Positions 10,843 through 17,730 of a stretch of DNA of 43,305 bases are shown in pieces (the first letter of the stretch is position 1; each line of letters starts with the position of its first letter). Location: NCBI GenBank assembly GCA_002478145.1, contig DLMI01000019.1, forward strand, positions 1 to 43,305. Direction: 5' to 3'. The DNA is from Acidobacteria bacterium UBA7540 (GTDB lineage Bacteria > Acidobacteriota > Terriglobia > UBA7540). The notes beneath the pieces were generated by a model. It saw nothing but the letters and a program-made list of their open reading frames with translations, was not told the DNA's origin and ran no database searches. A program made the position numbers and the translations under genes.

Positions 10843-12969
10843 CTACAAAACTGCGAGGATGCCGCGCGCCGCCAAGCTGATGCCCACTGCCAGCACCAGC
10901 AACGCCGACGCGGCGGCAGCGGTGAGGCGCCAGCCCAGCTCGCGGAACATGGAAGCAAGGGTAGCCATGCAGGGAAGGTAGAAAGTCACGAAGAGGGTGA
11001 AGATCAGGATTTGTGCAACGCTCATCACGGAAGCCACATGTGTGGTTCCCAGGGCCTGCATGAGCATCAGGAGGGAGAGTTCTTTTCTCAACACGCCGAA
11101 AATCAGGGTCAGGCCCACAGCGCGTGGCAGGCCGAGCAGCGCCGTCAGCGGTGAGAGCGCGGCATTGATGAATTGTTGCCATCCATAGAATTCGATCAAA
11201 CTTAGAATGGCGCTGCCCGCCACGAGCAGCGGGAGCGCCACCATCACGAACTCGCGCAGCCGCCACCAGGTTTTCATCATGACCACCTTGGGCGCGGGCA
11301 CGCGGAAGGCCGGCACCTCCATCAGCATCCCCGGCGAAATCTCCGGCCAGATCAGGGCCAGGATGTGGCCGGCCAGGACCACTACCAGCAGATTCAAAAC
11401 GTAGATGCCCAGCGCGTAATAGGCGCCCAAGTAGACACCCACCAGCGCCAGAATCACCGTCATGCGCGCCGAGCAGGGGACCAGGACTGCGAGGAACGCT
11501 GCAATGAAGCGGTCACGCCGCGAACTGAGGATACGCGTTGCCATCACCGCCGGGACGCTGCACCCGTAACCGAGAAGCACGGGCAGGGTTGCTGTGCCAT
11601 GCAGGCCGAGGCGGTGCATGAGCGCGTCCATCAGATAGCCTACCCGCGACAGATACCCAAGGTCTTCAAGCACGGCGAGGCATACCAGGAAGGGCAACAA
11701 GTAGGGCAGCACAATGGCCACGGCGCCTGCCGTTCCTAGCAGGGCGCCTTTGGCGGCTGCGAACGGCACGCTCTGCGGGTCCATGTACCGGGACATCCGG
11801 GCGATGAGGCCGCTGAACACACCCAGAATGCGGTCCTCACCAAATTTGCCCACTGTGAAGATGAACTGAAAGATGCCCAGGAAAACCAGGCCCAGCACTG
11901 CATATCCCCACACCGGATGCATCACGAGCCGGTCAACCCTTTCCCGCCAATCCCTTCGGGGATGAGTAACCCGGGCGACACGCTCGAAGAGGTTCAGACA
12001 GGCGGCGTGCCGCGCCGAGGAAATCGCCGCATCCGCAGGCTGGCCCAGAAGACGCGTGATCTCGCCCTGGGCCTCGGAAACTGCCGCAGCCACCTGCAAA
12101 GTGGGGAGCCGGGCAAGCGCGCGGGGATCACTCTGTGCGAGCTGCAATGCCTCGAAACGAGCCGGCGGGAATGCCGTTGCGGATTCAACAAGGGCTGTCG
12201 CAGTGGCAATGGCGGTGGAAACAACATTCTCATTGGAAACAACAATGTCATTCCGAGCGTAGCGAGGAATCTGGCTCTGATCTCCCGAGGAAGGACCTCG
12301 AGCGAGATTCCTCGCTACGCTCGGAATGACAGCTTTGGCTTGCTCTCCCTGCTCGATCCCGGCGCTTCCTCGATCGCGGTCATCACCCAGCGTCGCAAAA
12401 CTGGTGAGCCTTTGCCCCAGCCGCGCGACCGTGTCTTCAACCTCCGGCGCATAGATGAACGGTTTGGGAGGAATCCGCCGCGCCCGGCGGGAAAGAGCCA
12501 GCGCGGCGCGGAATGAGTCGAGGATGCCTTGCCCGCGGGAGGCAATCGTCTCCACCACCGGAACCCCGAGCGCGACGGAAAGGGCCTTGGAATCGATGAC
12601 GATGCCTTTTCGCGCCGCCTCGTCCATCATGTTCAGGCAGACGACAAGCGGCGCTTGCAGATCCTTGAGCTCCAAAGTCAGTTCCAGGCTTCGCGCCAGT
12701 TGCGAAGCGTCGATGACGTTTATAATCACATCCCAGTCGCCGCTGAGAAGACATTCGCGGCCGATGGCTTCAAGGGGATTTGTGGGGGTCAGTGAATAGA
12801 GGCCGGGCAAATCGACCAGGTCAACTACCACACCATCCACCCGCGCCTGGCCACGGGTGTACTCAACGGTGGTTCCGGCAAAGTTGGACGTGAGGGATCG
12901 GTATCCCGCGACAGCATTAAACAGCGTGCTCTTGCCGCAATTGGGTTGGCCGACGAGAGCGACCTTCAC
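10843..12969 (-). CDS. feoB: Ferrous iron transporter FeoB with in-frame palindromic insertion
   Basis: A 708-residue GTP-dependent Fe(II) permease of the inner membrane. The N-terminal G domain shows G1 GQPNCGKST (7-15), G2 in FAGTTVEY, G3 DLPG (53-56) and G4 NMMD (113-116). The membrane half starts near HPVWGYAVLGLVFLGIFQFI and holds the two Gate regions with the conserved metal-path segments GYGCSVPAVMATRIL and LVPCSARMTV. Residues 214-241 are encoded exactly by an 84-bp palindromic repeat (12247-12330), which adds 28 residues in the linker between the G/helical domain and the membrane domain. Flanking low-complexity (STAIATATALVESATA) suggests that this linker tolerates insertions. The start ATG overlaps the feoA stop by four bases, so the two are coupled. 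Confidence 0.93.
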   Translation of the reverse strand: MKVALVGQPNCGKSTLFNAVAGYRSLTSNFAGTTVEYTRGQARVDGVVVDLVDLPGLYSLTPTNPLEAIGRECLLSGDWDVIINVIDASQLARSLELTLELKDLQAPLVVCLNMMDEAARKGIVIDSKALSVALGVPVVETIASRGQGILDSFRAALALSRRARRIPPKPFIYAPEVEDTVARLGQRLTSFATLGDDRDRGSAGIEQGEQAKAVIPSVARNLARGPSSGDQSQIPRYARNDIVVSNENVVSTAIATATALVESATAFPPARFEALQLAQSDPRALARLPTLQVAAAVSEAQGEITRLLGQPADAAISSARHAACLNLFERVARVTHPRRDWRERVDRLVMHPVWGYAVLGLVFLGIFQFIFTVGKFGEDRILGVFSGLIARMSRYMDPQSVPFAAAKGALLGTAGAVAIVLPYLLPFLVCLAVLEDLGYLSRVGYLMDALMHRLGLHGTATLPVLLGYGCSVPAVMATRILSSRRDRFIAAFLAVLVPCSARMTVILALVGVYLGAYYALGIYVLNLLVVVLAGHILALIWPEISPGMLMEVPAFRVPAPKVVMMKTWWRLREFVMVALPLLVAGSAILSLIEFYGWQQFINAALSPLTALLGLPRAVGLTLIFGVLRKELSLLMLMQALGTTHVASVMSVAQILIFTLFVTFYLPCMATLASMFRELGWRLTAAAASALLVLAVGISLAARGILAVL
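12247..12330 (-). repeat. 84-bp palindromic element inserted in frame in feoB
   Basis: The arms 12247-12272 and 12305-12330 are perfect 26-base reverse complements around a 32-base loop. The unit starts on a codon boundary and is 28 codons long, so it adds VIPSVARNLARGPSSG and DQSQIPRYARND to FeoB without shifting the frame. A sister copy with an identical 25-base arm is at 26854-26946. No target duplication is visible at the borders. Confidence 0.92.
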
Positions 12970-13223
12970 GACAGGACTTCTACCTTAATTTTCTCAGCCA
13001 GTTGCTTCCCGACTGCAACATGCGTTCCCCGGTTGTCAACAACCAGCGGGCCACCGAAGGGCGCGCGGCGCAGAACCCGGATCCGGTCGCCGGCATGGAT
13101 GCCAATCTGATTGAATGAACGCCGGGTCTCCCAACCCCCAAGTATTGTCAATACTTTGAGGGACGCTTGACCTTCAGCTTCGTAGAGGCTTAAGGGTGAG
13201 TCAAACTTCGCGTTGTTTAACAT
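12966..13223 (-). CDS. feoA: FeoA family protein
   Basis: An 85-residue protein with the SH3-like FeoA fold: GGWETRRSFNQIGIHAGDRI followed by RVLRRAPFGGPLVVDNRG and a C-terminal beta strand (KIKVEVLS). It is cytoplasmic and thought to modulate the FeoB GTPase. It is the first gene of the leftward feoAB operon and its last four bases overlap the feoB start. The N-terminal 20 residues (MLNNAKFDSPLSLYEAEGQA) are slightly longer than in minimal FeoA. No feoC is present. A TATAAT lies only eight bases before the ATG (reverse strand, 13232-13237), which would give a leaderless transcript. Confidence 0.88.
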   Translation of the reverse strand: MLNNAKFDSPLSLYEAEGQASLKVLTILGGWETRRSFNQIGIHAGDRIRVLRRAPFGGPLVVDNRGTHVAVGKQLAEKIKVEVLS

Positions 13224-13231
13224 CGTATCCC

Positions 13232-13237
13232 ATTATA
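13232..13237 (-). promoter_or_regulatory. Candidate -10 box of feoAB (leaderless)
   Basis: On the reverse strand a perfect TATAAT ends eight bases before the feoA ATG. A transcript from it would begin within one or two bases of the start codon. No TTGACA-like -35 is seen 17 bases upstream (GGGGTC), and no Fur box was recognised. Confidence 0.4.
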
Positions 13238-13414
13238 GGGCAAAAGGCGTTCCAGACCCCCATAAAAAATGTCCAGAGGCTCAAAATTGGAAAGTAGCTT
13301 ATCGCAAGCGAGTTGCATGTGACTTAGGTCACGGTCAGCGATGGAGGGGGGACAAATTGGGCCTCGCCGAATAGGGGGATTTCACGCTGGAAAGGGCAGG
13401 TGTCGGGTGGGAGA

Positions 13415-13482
13415 GTACAGGGAACAGGGAGTAGAGAGCAGGGGCCGGAAGCTGTTCCCTGTTCCCTATTCCCTGTTCCCTG
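13415..13482. repeat. Dyad array of degenerate GGGAACA words
   Basis: The left half (13415-13444) is built from ACAGGGAACAGGGAGTAG-type words and the right half (13452-13482) from CTGTTCCCTGTTCCCTATTC-type words, its reverse complement. The unit length is 7-8 bases with variation from unit to unit. The array lies between feoA and the end of the phosphatidyltransferase gene. Confidence 0.75.
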
Positions 13483-13512
13483 AAGAGACGACCTCGCCAT
13501 GCAGCACTGCCG

Positions 13513-14115
13513 CTAGGCTTCGTGGGTGTGGGCGGCGCGGTTCCGCGCTACCTGGCGAGTGTAGAGGATGCGGTGGATCACCGTCACATTGGAGAGCACC
13601 GCGATGAGCCAGAGCACCGGCGCCATGCGGTCAAACAAGGCGCCGATGATGATCAGCACCACACGCTCAGGCCGCTCCAGGAAGCCCACCTTGCAGGACG
13701 GGATAACGTTTTCGGCTCGTGCGCGGCTGTAACTCACCATGACGGAGCCGATCATGGCTACGGCGACGAGGGATACATACAAGAACCGGTTGATGCGCCC
13801 GTAATAAATCAGCAGTCCGATCAGCAAGCAGAGGTCGGAGTAACGATCCATGACTGAGTCGTAGAAGCCGCCGAAGGGCGTCACGCGGCCCGCGAGGCGT
13901 GCCACGCGGCCGTCCGCCATGTCGAAGATCCCGGCGAGGATGATGGTGGCGCCCGCCGAGAGAAAATAGCCGTAGGCGAACAAGTACGCGGCCAGCAGGT
14001 TGATGCCGAACCCTGTAAAGGTAAGGAAATTAGGGTTGATGCCGCTCGCCGCAAAGCCGCGGACAATCGCATCCAGTACGCGCCCGAGCGTATCGCCGAT
14101 TTTCCCCGTGATCAC
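13513..14115 (-). CDS. CDP-alcohol phosphatidyltransferase family protein
   Basis: A 200-residue membrane enzyme that would swap CMP of a CDP-alcohol for another alcohol, making a phospholipid or its precursor. The full family signature D(x)2DG(x)2AR(x)8G(x)3D(x)3D is present as D65, D68-G69, A72-R73, G82, D86 and D90. About six hydrophobic segments follow the pattern of PgsA/PIP-synthase-like proteins. The substrate (glycerol phosphate, inositol phosphate or other) cannot be told. The start is GTG at 14115 (MITGKIG), 18 bases after the greA stop, so it is probably read from the greA promoter. The N-terminal GINPNFLTFTGFGINLLAAY is typical of the family. Confidence 0.88.
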   Translation of the reverse strand: MITGKIGDTLGRVLDAIVRGFAASGINPNFLTFTGFGINLLAAYLFAYGYFLSAGATIILAGIFDMADGRVARLAGRVTPFGGFYDSVMDRYSDLCLLIGLLIYYGRINRFLYVSLVAVAMIGSVMVSYSRARAENVIPSCKVGFLERPERVVLIIIGALFDRMAPVLWLIAVLSNVTVIHRILYTRQVARNRAAHTHEA

Positions 14116-14133
14116 GTGGGTATGCCAACCTTG

Positions 14134-14610
14134 CTAGGCTTCGGACTGCTCGTGGATGGTCTGTACGGCCCGGATTTCAAATTCCCGAACCCCGTTCGGC
14201 GTCGCAATCCTGACCGAATCCCCTAGCTTCTTCCCCATCAAGCCACGACCAATGGGCGAGGTCGTAGAGATTAAGCCCTTGCTGACCTCCGCCTCTTCGC
14301 TTGTGACCAGTTTGTACTCGATCTCGGAATCCCGGTCAACATCGTACAAGACTACTTTCGACCCAAAAGCGATTCTGTCCTTAGGGATATTGCTGAAATT
14401 GATCAGCGAGAGCTCTGCCAACCTCTTCTTAAGCTGGACAAGCCGCGCACCAACGTAGTCCTGGCGTTGCTTCGCCATGTGGAACTCGGCGTTTTCACTC
14501 AAATCGCCGAGCGCGCGGGCGCGCTTCAACTCCCGTGGGAGTTCGTGATTAAGTTCATGTTCCAATGCCTGAATTTCTTCCTGAAGTTTCTGTACAACGG
14601 ATGTGGGCAT
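14134..14610 (-). CDS. greA: Transcription elongation factor GreA
   Basis: A 158-residue GreA/GreB protein that rescues backtracked RNA polymerase by stimulating transcript cleavage. The N-terminal antiparallel coiled coil (1-75) carries the acidic tip GDLSENAEFHMAK with D36 and E39, equivalent to E. coli D41 and E44. The C-terminal FKBP-like domain has STTSPIGRGLMGKKLGDSVR. The length is normal. A reverse-strand promoter with TTGCGC (14666-14671), a 17-base spacer and TATAAT (14643-14648) sits 32 bases before the ATG. It is followed 18 bases later by the phosphatidyltransferase gene. Confidence 0.95.
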   Translation of the reverse strand: MPTSVVQKLQEEIQALEHELNHELPRELKRARALGDLSENAEFHMAKQRQDYVGARLVQLKKRLAELSLINFSNIPKDRIAFGSKVVLYDVDRDSEIEYKLVTSEEAEVSKGLISTTSPIGRGLMGKKLGDSVRIATPNGVREFEIRAVQTIHEQSEA

Positions 14611-14642
14611 ATCAAAAACCCTGCCTTCAGAGGTGAGACTTG

Positions 14643-14671
14643 ATTATAGGCGAAACACCTTAAACGCGCAA
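14643..14671 (-). promoter_or_regulatory. Candidate sigma-70 promoter of greA
   Basis: On the reverse strand: TTGCGC, 17 bases, TATAAT. The spacing is ideal and the -10 is perfect; the -35 matches TTGACA at its first three bases. Confidence 0.55.
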
Positions 14672-14976
14672 TTGCCCTACGGGGGCCTGTTGTTAGCACC
14701 AACCCGGGTCTCTTGCCGAATCATATTTTGCGGGCTCCTTTAAACCACGATTTCCAGTTTGGCCTCCCGGCTCCCAAGCAGTACACACCGAGTTGCCTAC
14801 TTTTGGCCCCCTAGCCATCCTGGCTCAGGCCCTCCGTAGATTCGTCGGCGGGGTTCAAAATGGAAATGCGGGTATAATTGCCTGCCGATTCAAGGAGGTG
14901 TAGAGCGTTCTTCCGGCAAGACGGGCGGATTGGAAAGCCCAACTCGGCGTTTGGGGCCGAATTTTGTATGCTGTAT

Positions 14977-14984
14977 GGAGGTGA
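14977..14984 (+). promoter_or_regulatory. Ribosome binding site deciding the PfkB start
   Basis: GGAGGTGA lies seven bases before ATG 14992 and fixes this start against longer in-frame openings from 14878. Confidence 0.8.
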
Positions 14985-14991
14985 ACAATCC

Positions 14992-15927
14992 ATGAAGCCG
15001 GGATGCGAAGTGTTCTGCGCCGGAAATGCCGTGGTGGATGTCCTGGCGCGGCCCGTGGACGGACTTCCCGCCCCAGGGGCCAGCCAGCGTCTGGAAGAGG
15101 TGGTCCTCGCACCGGGAGGCAACGGCATCAACACTGCCATGGCGCTCGCGCGGCTGGGGGTTCGGGTTGCCCTCGCCGCGCCTGTGGGCCAAGACCGGTT
15201 GGGAGAAATTCTTCGCCAGTCAGTGCGCTCCGAAGGAGTGGATGATTCAAACGTGATCACGGTTAAGGAGGCCCGAACCTCCGTCAGCATGGTGCTCGTG
15301 GAGTCGAGCGGCGAGCGACGCCTCCTGCATTTTCGCGGCGCGAATGCGCACTTTTCCGCCTGCCACTTGAACTGGGACTTGGTGAAAGGGGCGCGAGTCT
15401 TTCACTACGCCAGCGCCTTCGCCCTGCCGAGCTTCGATGGCGCCCCCCTCGCGGAGACTATGGTTCGTGCCCGGCAGCTTGGTTGCCTGACCTCCATGAA
15501 TCCCTGCTGGGACTCGCGGGGCCGCTGGCTGCCGCTGATCGAGCCGGCCTTGGCATATGTGGATTACTTTTGCCCCAACCAGGAAGAAGGCCGGCAGCTC
15601 ACGGGCGAGACGGAGCCCATGGCCATTGCGGACCGCCTCCACCAGACAGGCGTGAAGACGATCATCGTCAAGCTGGGACCAGCGGGATGTTACGTGGATG
15701 GCCCCGAAGGCGCGTTCTCATCTCCCGGCTTCGCCGTTCGCGCTATCGATACCACGGGCGCCGGCGATTGCTTTGATGCCGCCTTTCTCGCCGCTCTCTG
15801 CCGCGGCAACAACCCCCAGCATGCTGCCCGCTTCGCCAACGCTGCAGCCGCGCTTTCAACCTTGGGCATGGGCGGTGGCGATTCGGCTCCCACTCTTCAG
15901 CGGGTCGAAGAGTTTCTTCAGATTTGA
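14992..15927 (+). CDS. PfkB-family carbohydrate kinase
   Basis: A 311-residue ribokinase/PfkB kinase. The N-terminal substrate region has APGGNGINTAMALARLG (40-56) and the C-terminal PfkB signature is DTTGAGDCFDAAF, with catalytic base D259 and the anion hole formed by 255-258. The ATG at 14992 is preceded by GGAGGTGA (14977-14984), a near-perfect ribosome site, so in-frame starts further upstream are rejected. It phosphorylates a sugar or sugar acid; the exact substrate is unknown. It leads a same-strand cluster of hydroxyacid reductases and a glycerate kinase, so a sugar acid such as 2-keto-3-deoxygluconate is a reasonable but unproven guess. Confidence 0.9.
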   Translation: MKPGCEVFCAGNAVVDVLARPVDGLPAPGASQRLEEVVLAPGGNGINTAMALARLGVRVALAAPVGQDRLGEILRQSVRSEGVDDSNVITVKEARTSVSMVLVESSGERRLLHFRGANAHFSACHLNWDLVKGARVFHYASAFALPSFDGAPLAETMVRARQLGCLTSMNPCWDSRGRWLPLIEPALAYVDYFCPNQEEGRQLTGETEPMAIADRLHQTGVKTIIVKLGPAGCYVDGPEGAFSSPGFAVRAIDTTGAGDCFDAAFLAALCRGNNPQHAARFANAAAALSTLGMGGGDSAPTLQRVEEFLQI

Positions 15928-15987
15928 CGCGCTTACAATCGTTGTGCTATCAACTTTGGATTATGCATTTTCAGGGGATGCCCGGCC

Positions 15988-16968
15988 ATGAAACCCAGGG
16001 TGTTTGTTTCGCGTCCGCTTTTGCCCGCTGTAATTGAACGCATTGCGGAGCACTGCGAAGTAACAGTGAATCCCGAGGACGTGGCGCTCACCCCCGGAGC
16101 GCTGGCGGAGGCGTGCCGTGATGTTGACGGCTTGGTGGCCTGCGGCGTGCGTGTGAACGAGGAAGTCCTCCGCCAAGCCACTAGACTGCGCGTGGTGGCG
16201 AACGTTGCTGCCGGCTATGACAACATTGATGTGCCAGCCTGCACTCGCCGCAGGATTGTGGTCACCAATACTCCCGGCGTGGTCACGGAAATCACCGCCG
16301 ACACTGCATTCGCACTTCTGCTGTCAGCGGCACGGCGTGTTACGGACCTTGACCGTTACGTCCGCGAAGGCCGTTGGCGCCACTGGGAGTGGGGAGCGAT
16401 GTGGGGCGCCGAAGTCAATGGGAAAACCTTGGGCCTTTATGGCTTCGGCCTGATCGGACAGGCTATGGCGCGTCGTGCCCGGGGCTTTTCTATGCGAGTT
16501 CTCTACCACACGCGACACCGCGCGCCCCACACCCTCGAAAAGGAATTAAACGCCCAATTCGTCGACCGTGAAACCCTCTTGCGCGAGTCGGATTTCCTCA
16601 GCCTGCACGCTCCCCTGACCGCGCATACGCACCACATGATTGGCGCTTCCGAATTGGCTCGGATGAAACCGGGCGCTTTCCTCATCAATACGGCGCGAGG
16701 AAAAGTGGTGGATGAAGAGGCGCTGGTCCAGGCGCTCCGAGCAGGGAAAATCGCCGGGGCAGGCCTTGACGTGTATGAACATGAGCCGCACCTTCACCCG
16801 GGGCTGGCCACGTTGCCCAACGTGGTCCTATTGCCGCACATCGGCAGCGCCGCAGCAGAGCCTCGCCTGAAAATGGCGATGCTGGCGGTGGATAATCTCC
16901 TCGCGGCGTTAGATGGTCGAAGGCCCTTCAATGTTGTGAATGCCGAGGTTTTTGAATCAAAGAGCTGA
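15988..16968 (+). CDS. D-isomer 2-hydroxyacid dehydrogenase (glyoxylate/hydroxypyruvate reductase)
   Basis: A 326-residue NAD(P)-dependent reductase of the GyaR/GHPR group, interconverting glyoxylate-glycolate and hydroxypyruvate-D-glycerate. The Rossmann motif is GFGLIGQAMARR (152-163). Catalytic residues are R237 (NTARGKVVDE), E266 (DVYEHEP) and H284 (LLPHIGSA). The segment ANVAAGYDNIDVPACTRR and then TNTPGVVTEITADTAFALLL is characteristic of the GyaR branch and less like D-lactate or phosphoglycerate dehydrogenases. It starts 60 bases after the PfkB kinase and faces the same way. In this setting it would supply D-glycerate to the glycerate kinase downstream. Confidence 0.9.
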   Translation: MKPRVFVSRPLLPAVIERIAEHCEVTVNPEDVALTPGALAEACRDVDGLVACGVRVNEEVLRQATRLRVVANVAAGYDNIDVPACTRRRIVVTNTPGVVTEITADTAFALLLSAARRVTDLDRYVREGRWRHWEWGAMWGAEVNGKTLGLYGFGLIGQAMARRARGFSMRVLYHTRHRAPHTLEKELNAQFVDRETLLRESDFLSLHAPLTAHTHHMIGASELARMKPGAFLINTARGKVVDEEALVQALRAGKIAGAGLDVYEHEPHLHPGLATLPNVVLLPHIGSAAAEPRLKMAMLAVDNLLAALDGRRPFNVVNAEVFESKS

Positions 16969-17298
16969 ACACCTATTCACGATACGGAATATTCCCCTTG
17001 CCGTGTCATTCTGAGCCAACTAGTCAGTGGTCCGTGGTCAGTTGAAAACGCCGGGCCAGGGCAATTTTGGATTGTTCCCACCTACCACCTGCTGCCTCCT
17101 GCTTCTGAAGAGTTGCGCCGACAAGTCGGGGCGCTACGCTCGCTTCCCCCATCTGCCACCTACTGCTTGCCCCCTGTCTTCTGCCTTCCGATTTCTGACT
17201 TCTACTTTCTGCTCGTCCTGCCACGGCGGGTCACTTTTCACTCGTCACTGCCTTTCCAGCCCCTTGCCTTTCCTCGTCCACTTCCCAATAATGTTCTT
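16969..17298. other. Non-coding gap with degenerate CTGCC/ACCTGC word array
   Basis: This gap does not hold a gene. An open frame runs into the GlcG-like gene from 17113, but it codes only low-complexity Leu/Pro/Phe text made by words such as CCACCTACCACCTGCTGCC and CTTCTGCCTTCCGATTTCTG. A stub of the GTCATTCTGAG palindrome end is at 17004-17014 and a CCACGGCGG hairpin at 17221-17229. Confidence 0.55.
17018..17270. repeat. Degenerate word array (CTGCC/ACTTCTG type)
   Basis: Near-tandem words of 7-9 bases (ACCTACC, ACCTGCTGCC, TTCTGCC, TTCTGAC, TTCTACT) fill this stretch. The element GCCACGGCGGGTCA at its end recurs at about 19102-19115, beside another array. Confidence 0.5.
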
Positions 17299-17730
17299 AT
17301 GCTTACACGCAACAATATTCGTTTGACGCTTGAAGGGGCGCGCGCCATCCTGGCCGCTGCTGAAAGCAAAGCTCGGGAGATCAACGTCGCGCAGAATATC
17401 GCCCTTGTGGATGAGGGCGGTCACCTGCTTATCTTCGCTCGCATGGACGGCGCCAAGCTCTCCTCGGTCGAGGTGGCGCTCACCAAGGCCCGTGCCGCCG
17501 CCCTGCGCCGCTCTCCCACAGGTCCCGCGCCCTCGTCCGCCGAACCCAGCGTCCTTCTTTCACTGGGGTTGCCGCTGGCGACCGGCGGAAAGCTCACTTG
17601 CATTCGAGGCGGCCTGCCGCTGATGGTGGACGGCCAATGTGTGGGTGGAATTGGAGTGAGCGCAGGCACCGAGGAAGAGGACGTACAAGTGGCGCAGGCC
17701 GGCGTGGAGGCTTTGGCGAAACTCGTATGA
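17299..17730 (+). CDS. GlcG/HbpS-like (DUF336) protein
   Basis: A 143-residue protein of the GlcG/HbpS fold. Visible family features are LTLEGARAILAAAESKAREI, NIALVDEGGHLLIFARMDGA, KARAAALRRSPT and the C-terminal GGLPLMVDGQCVGGIGVSAG. Members bind haem or small ligands and are often found beside glycolate or propanediol genes; the biochemical role is mostly unknown. The start is ATG 17299 (MLTRNN); the longer frame upstream is repeat text and is rejected. The stop overlaps the ATG of the glycerate kinase (17727-17730), which ties it tightly to glycerate/glyoxylate metabolism here. Confidence 0.85.
   Translation: MLTRNNIRLTLEGARAILAAAESKAREINVAQNIALVDEGGHLLIFARMDGAKLSSVEVALTKARAAALRRSPTGPAPSSAEPSVLLSLGLPLATGGKLTCIRGGLPLMVDGQCVGGIGVSAGTEEEDVQVAQAGVEALAKLV

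Larger units (their letters stand above)
14611..14991. other. Divergent promoter region, greA / PfkB cluster
   Basis: No gene is supported. It contains the greA promoter on the reverse strand (14643-14671). On the forward strand a TATAAT at 14873-14878 could start the transcript of the sugar-kinase cluster, leaving a leader of about 105 bases. I see no convincing -35 for the forward one and no known riboswitch. Confidence 0.5.

Noticed and set aside
14686..14699. CCTGTTGTTAGCAC, also present at 35382-35395
   Set aside because: A single 14-base match is expected by chance in 43 kb; there is no shared flank.
17113..17298. N-terminal extension of the GlcG-like protein
   Set aside because: It encodes low-complexity Leu/Pro/Phe text generated by a word array; the family begins at MLTRNN (17299).
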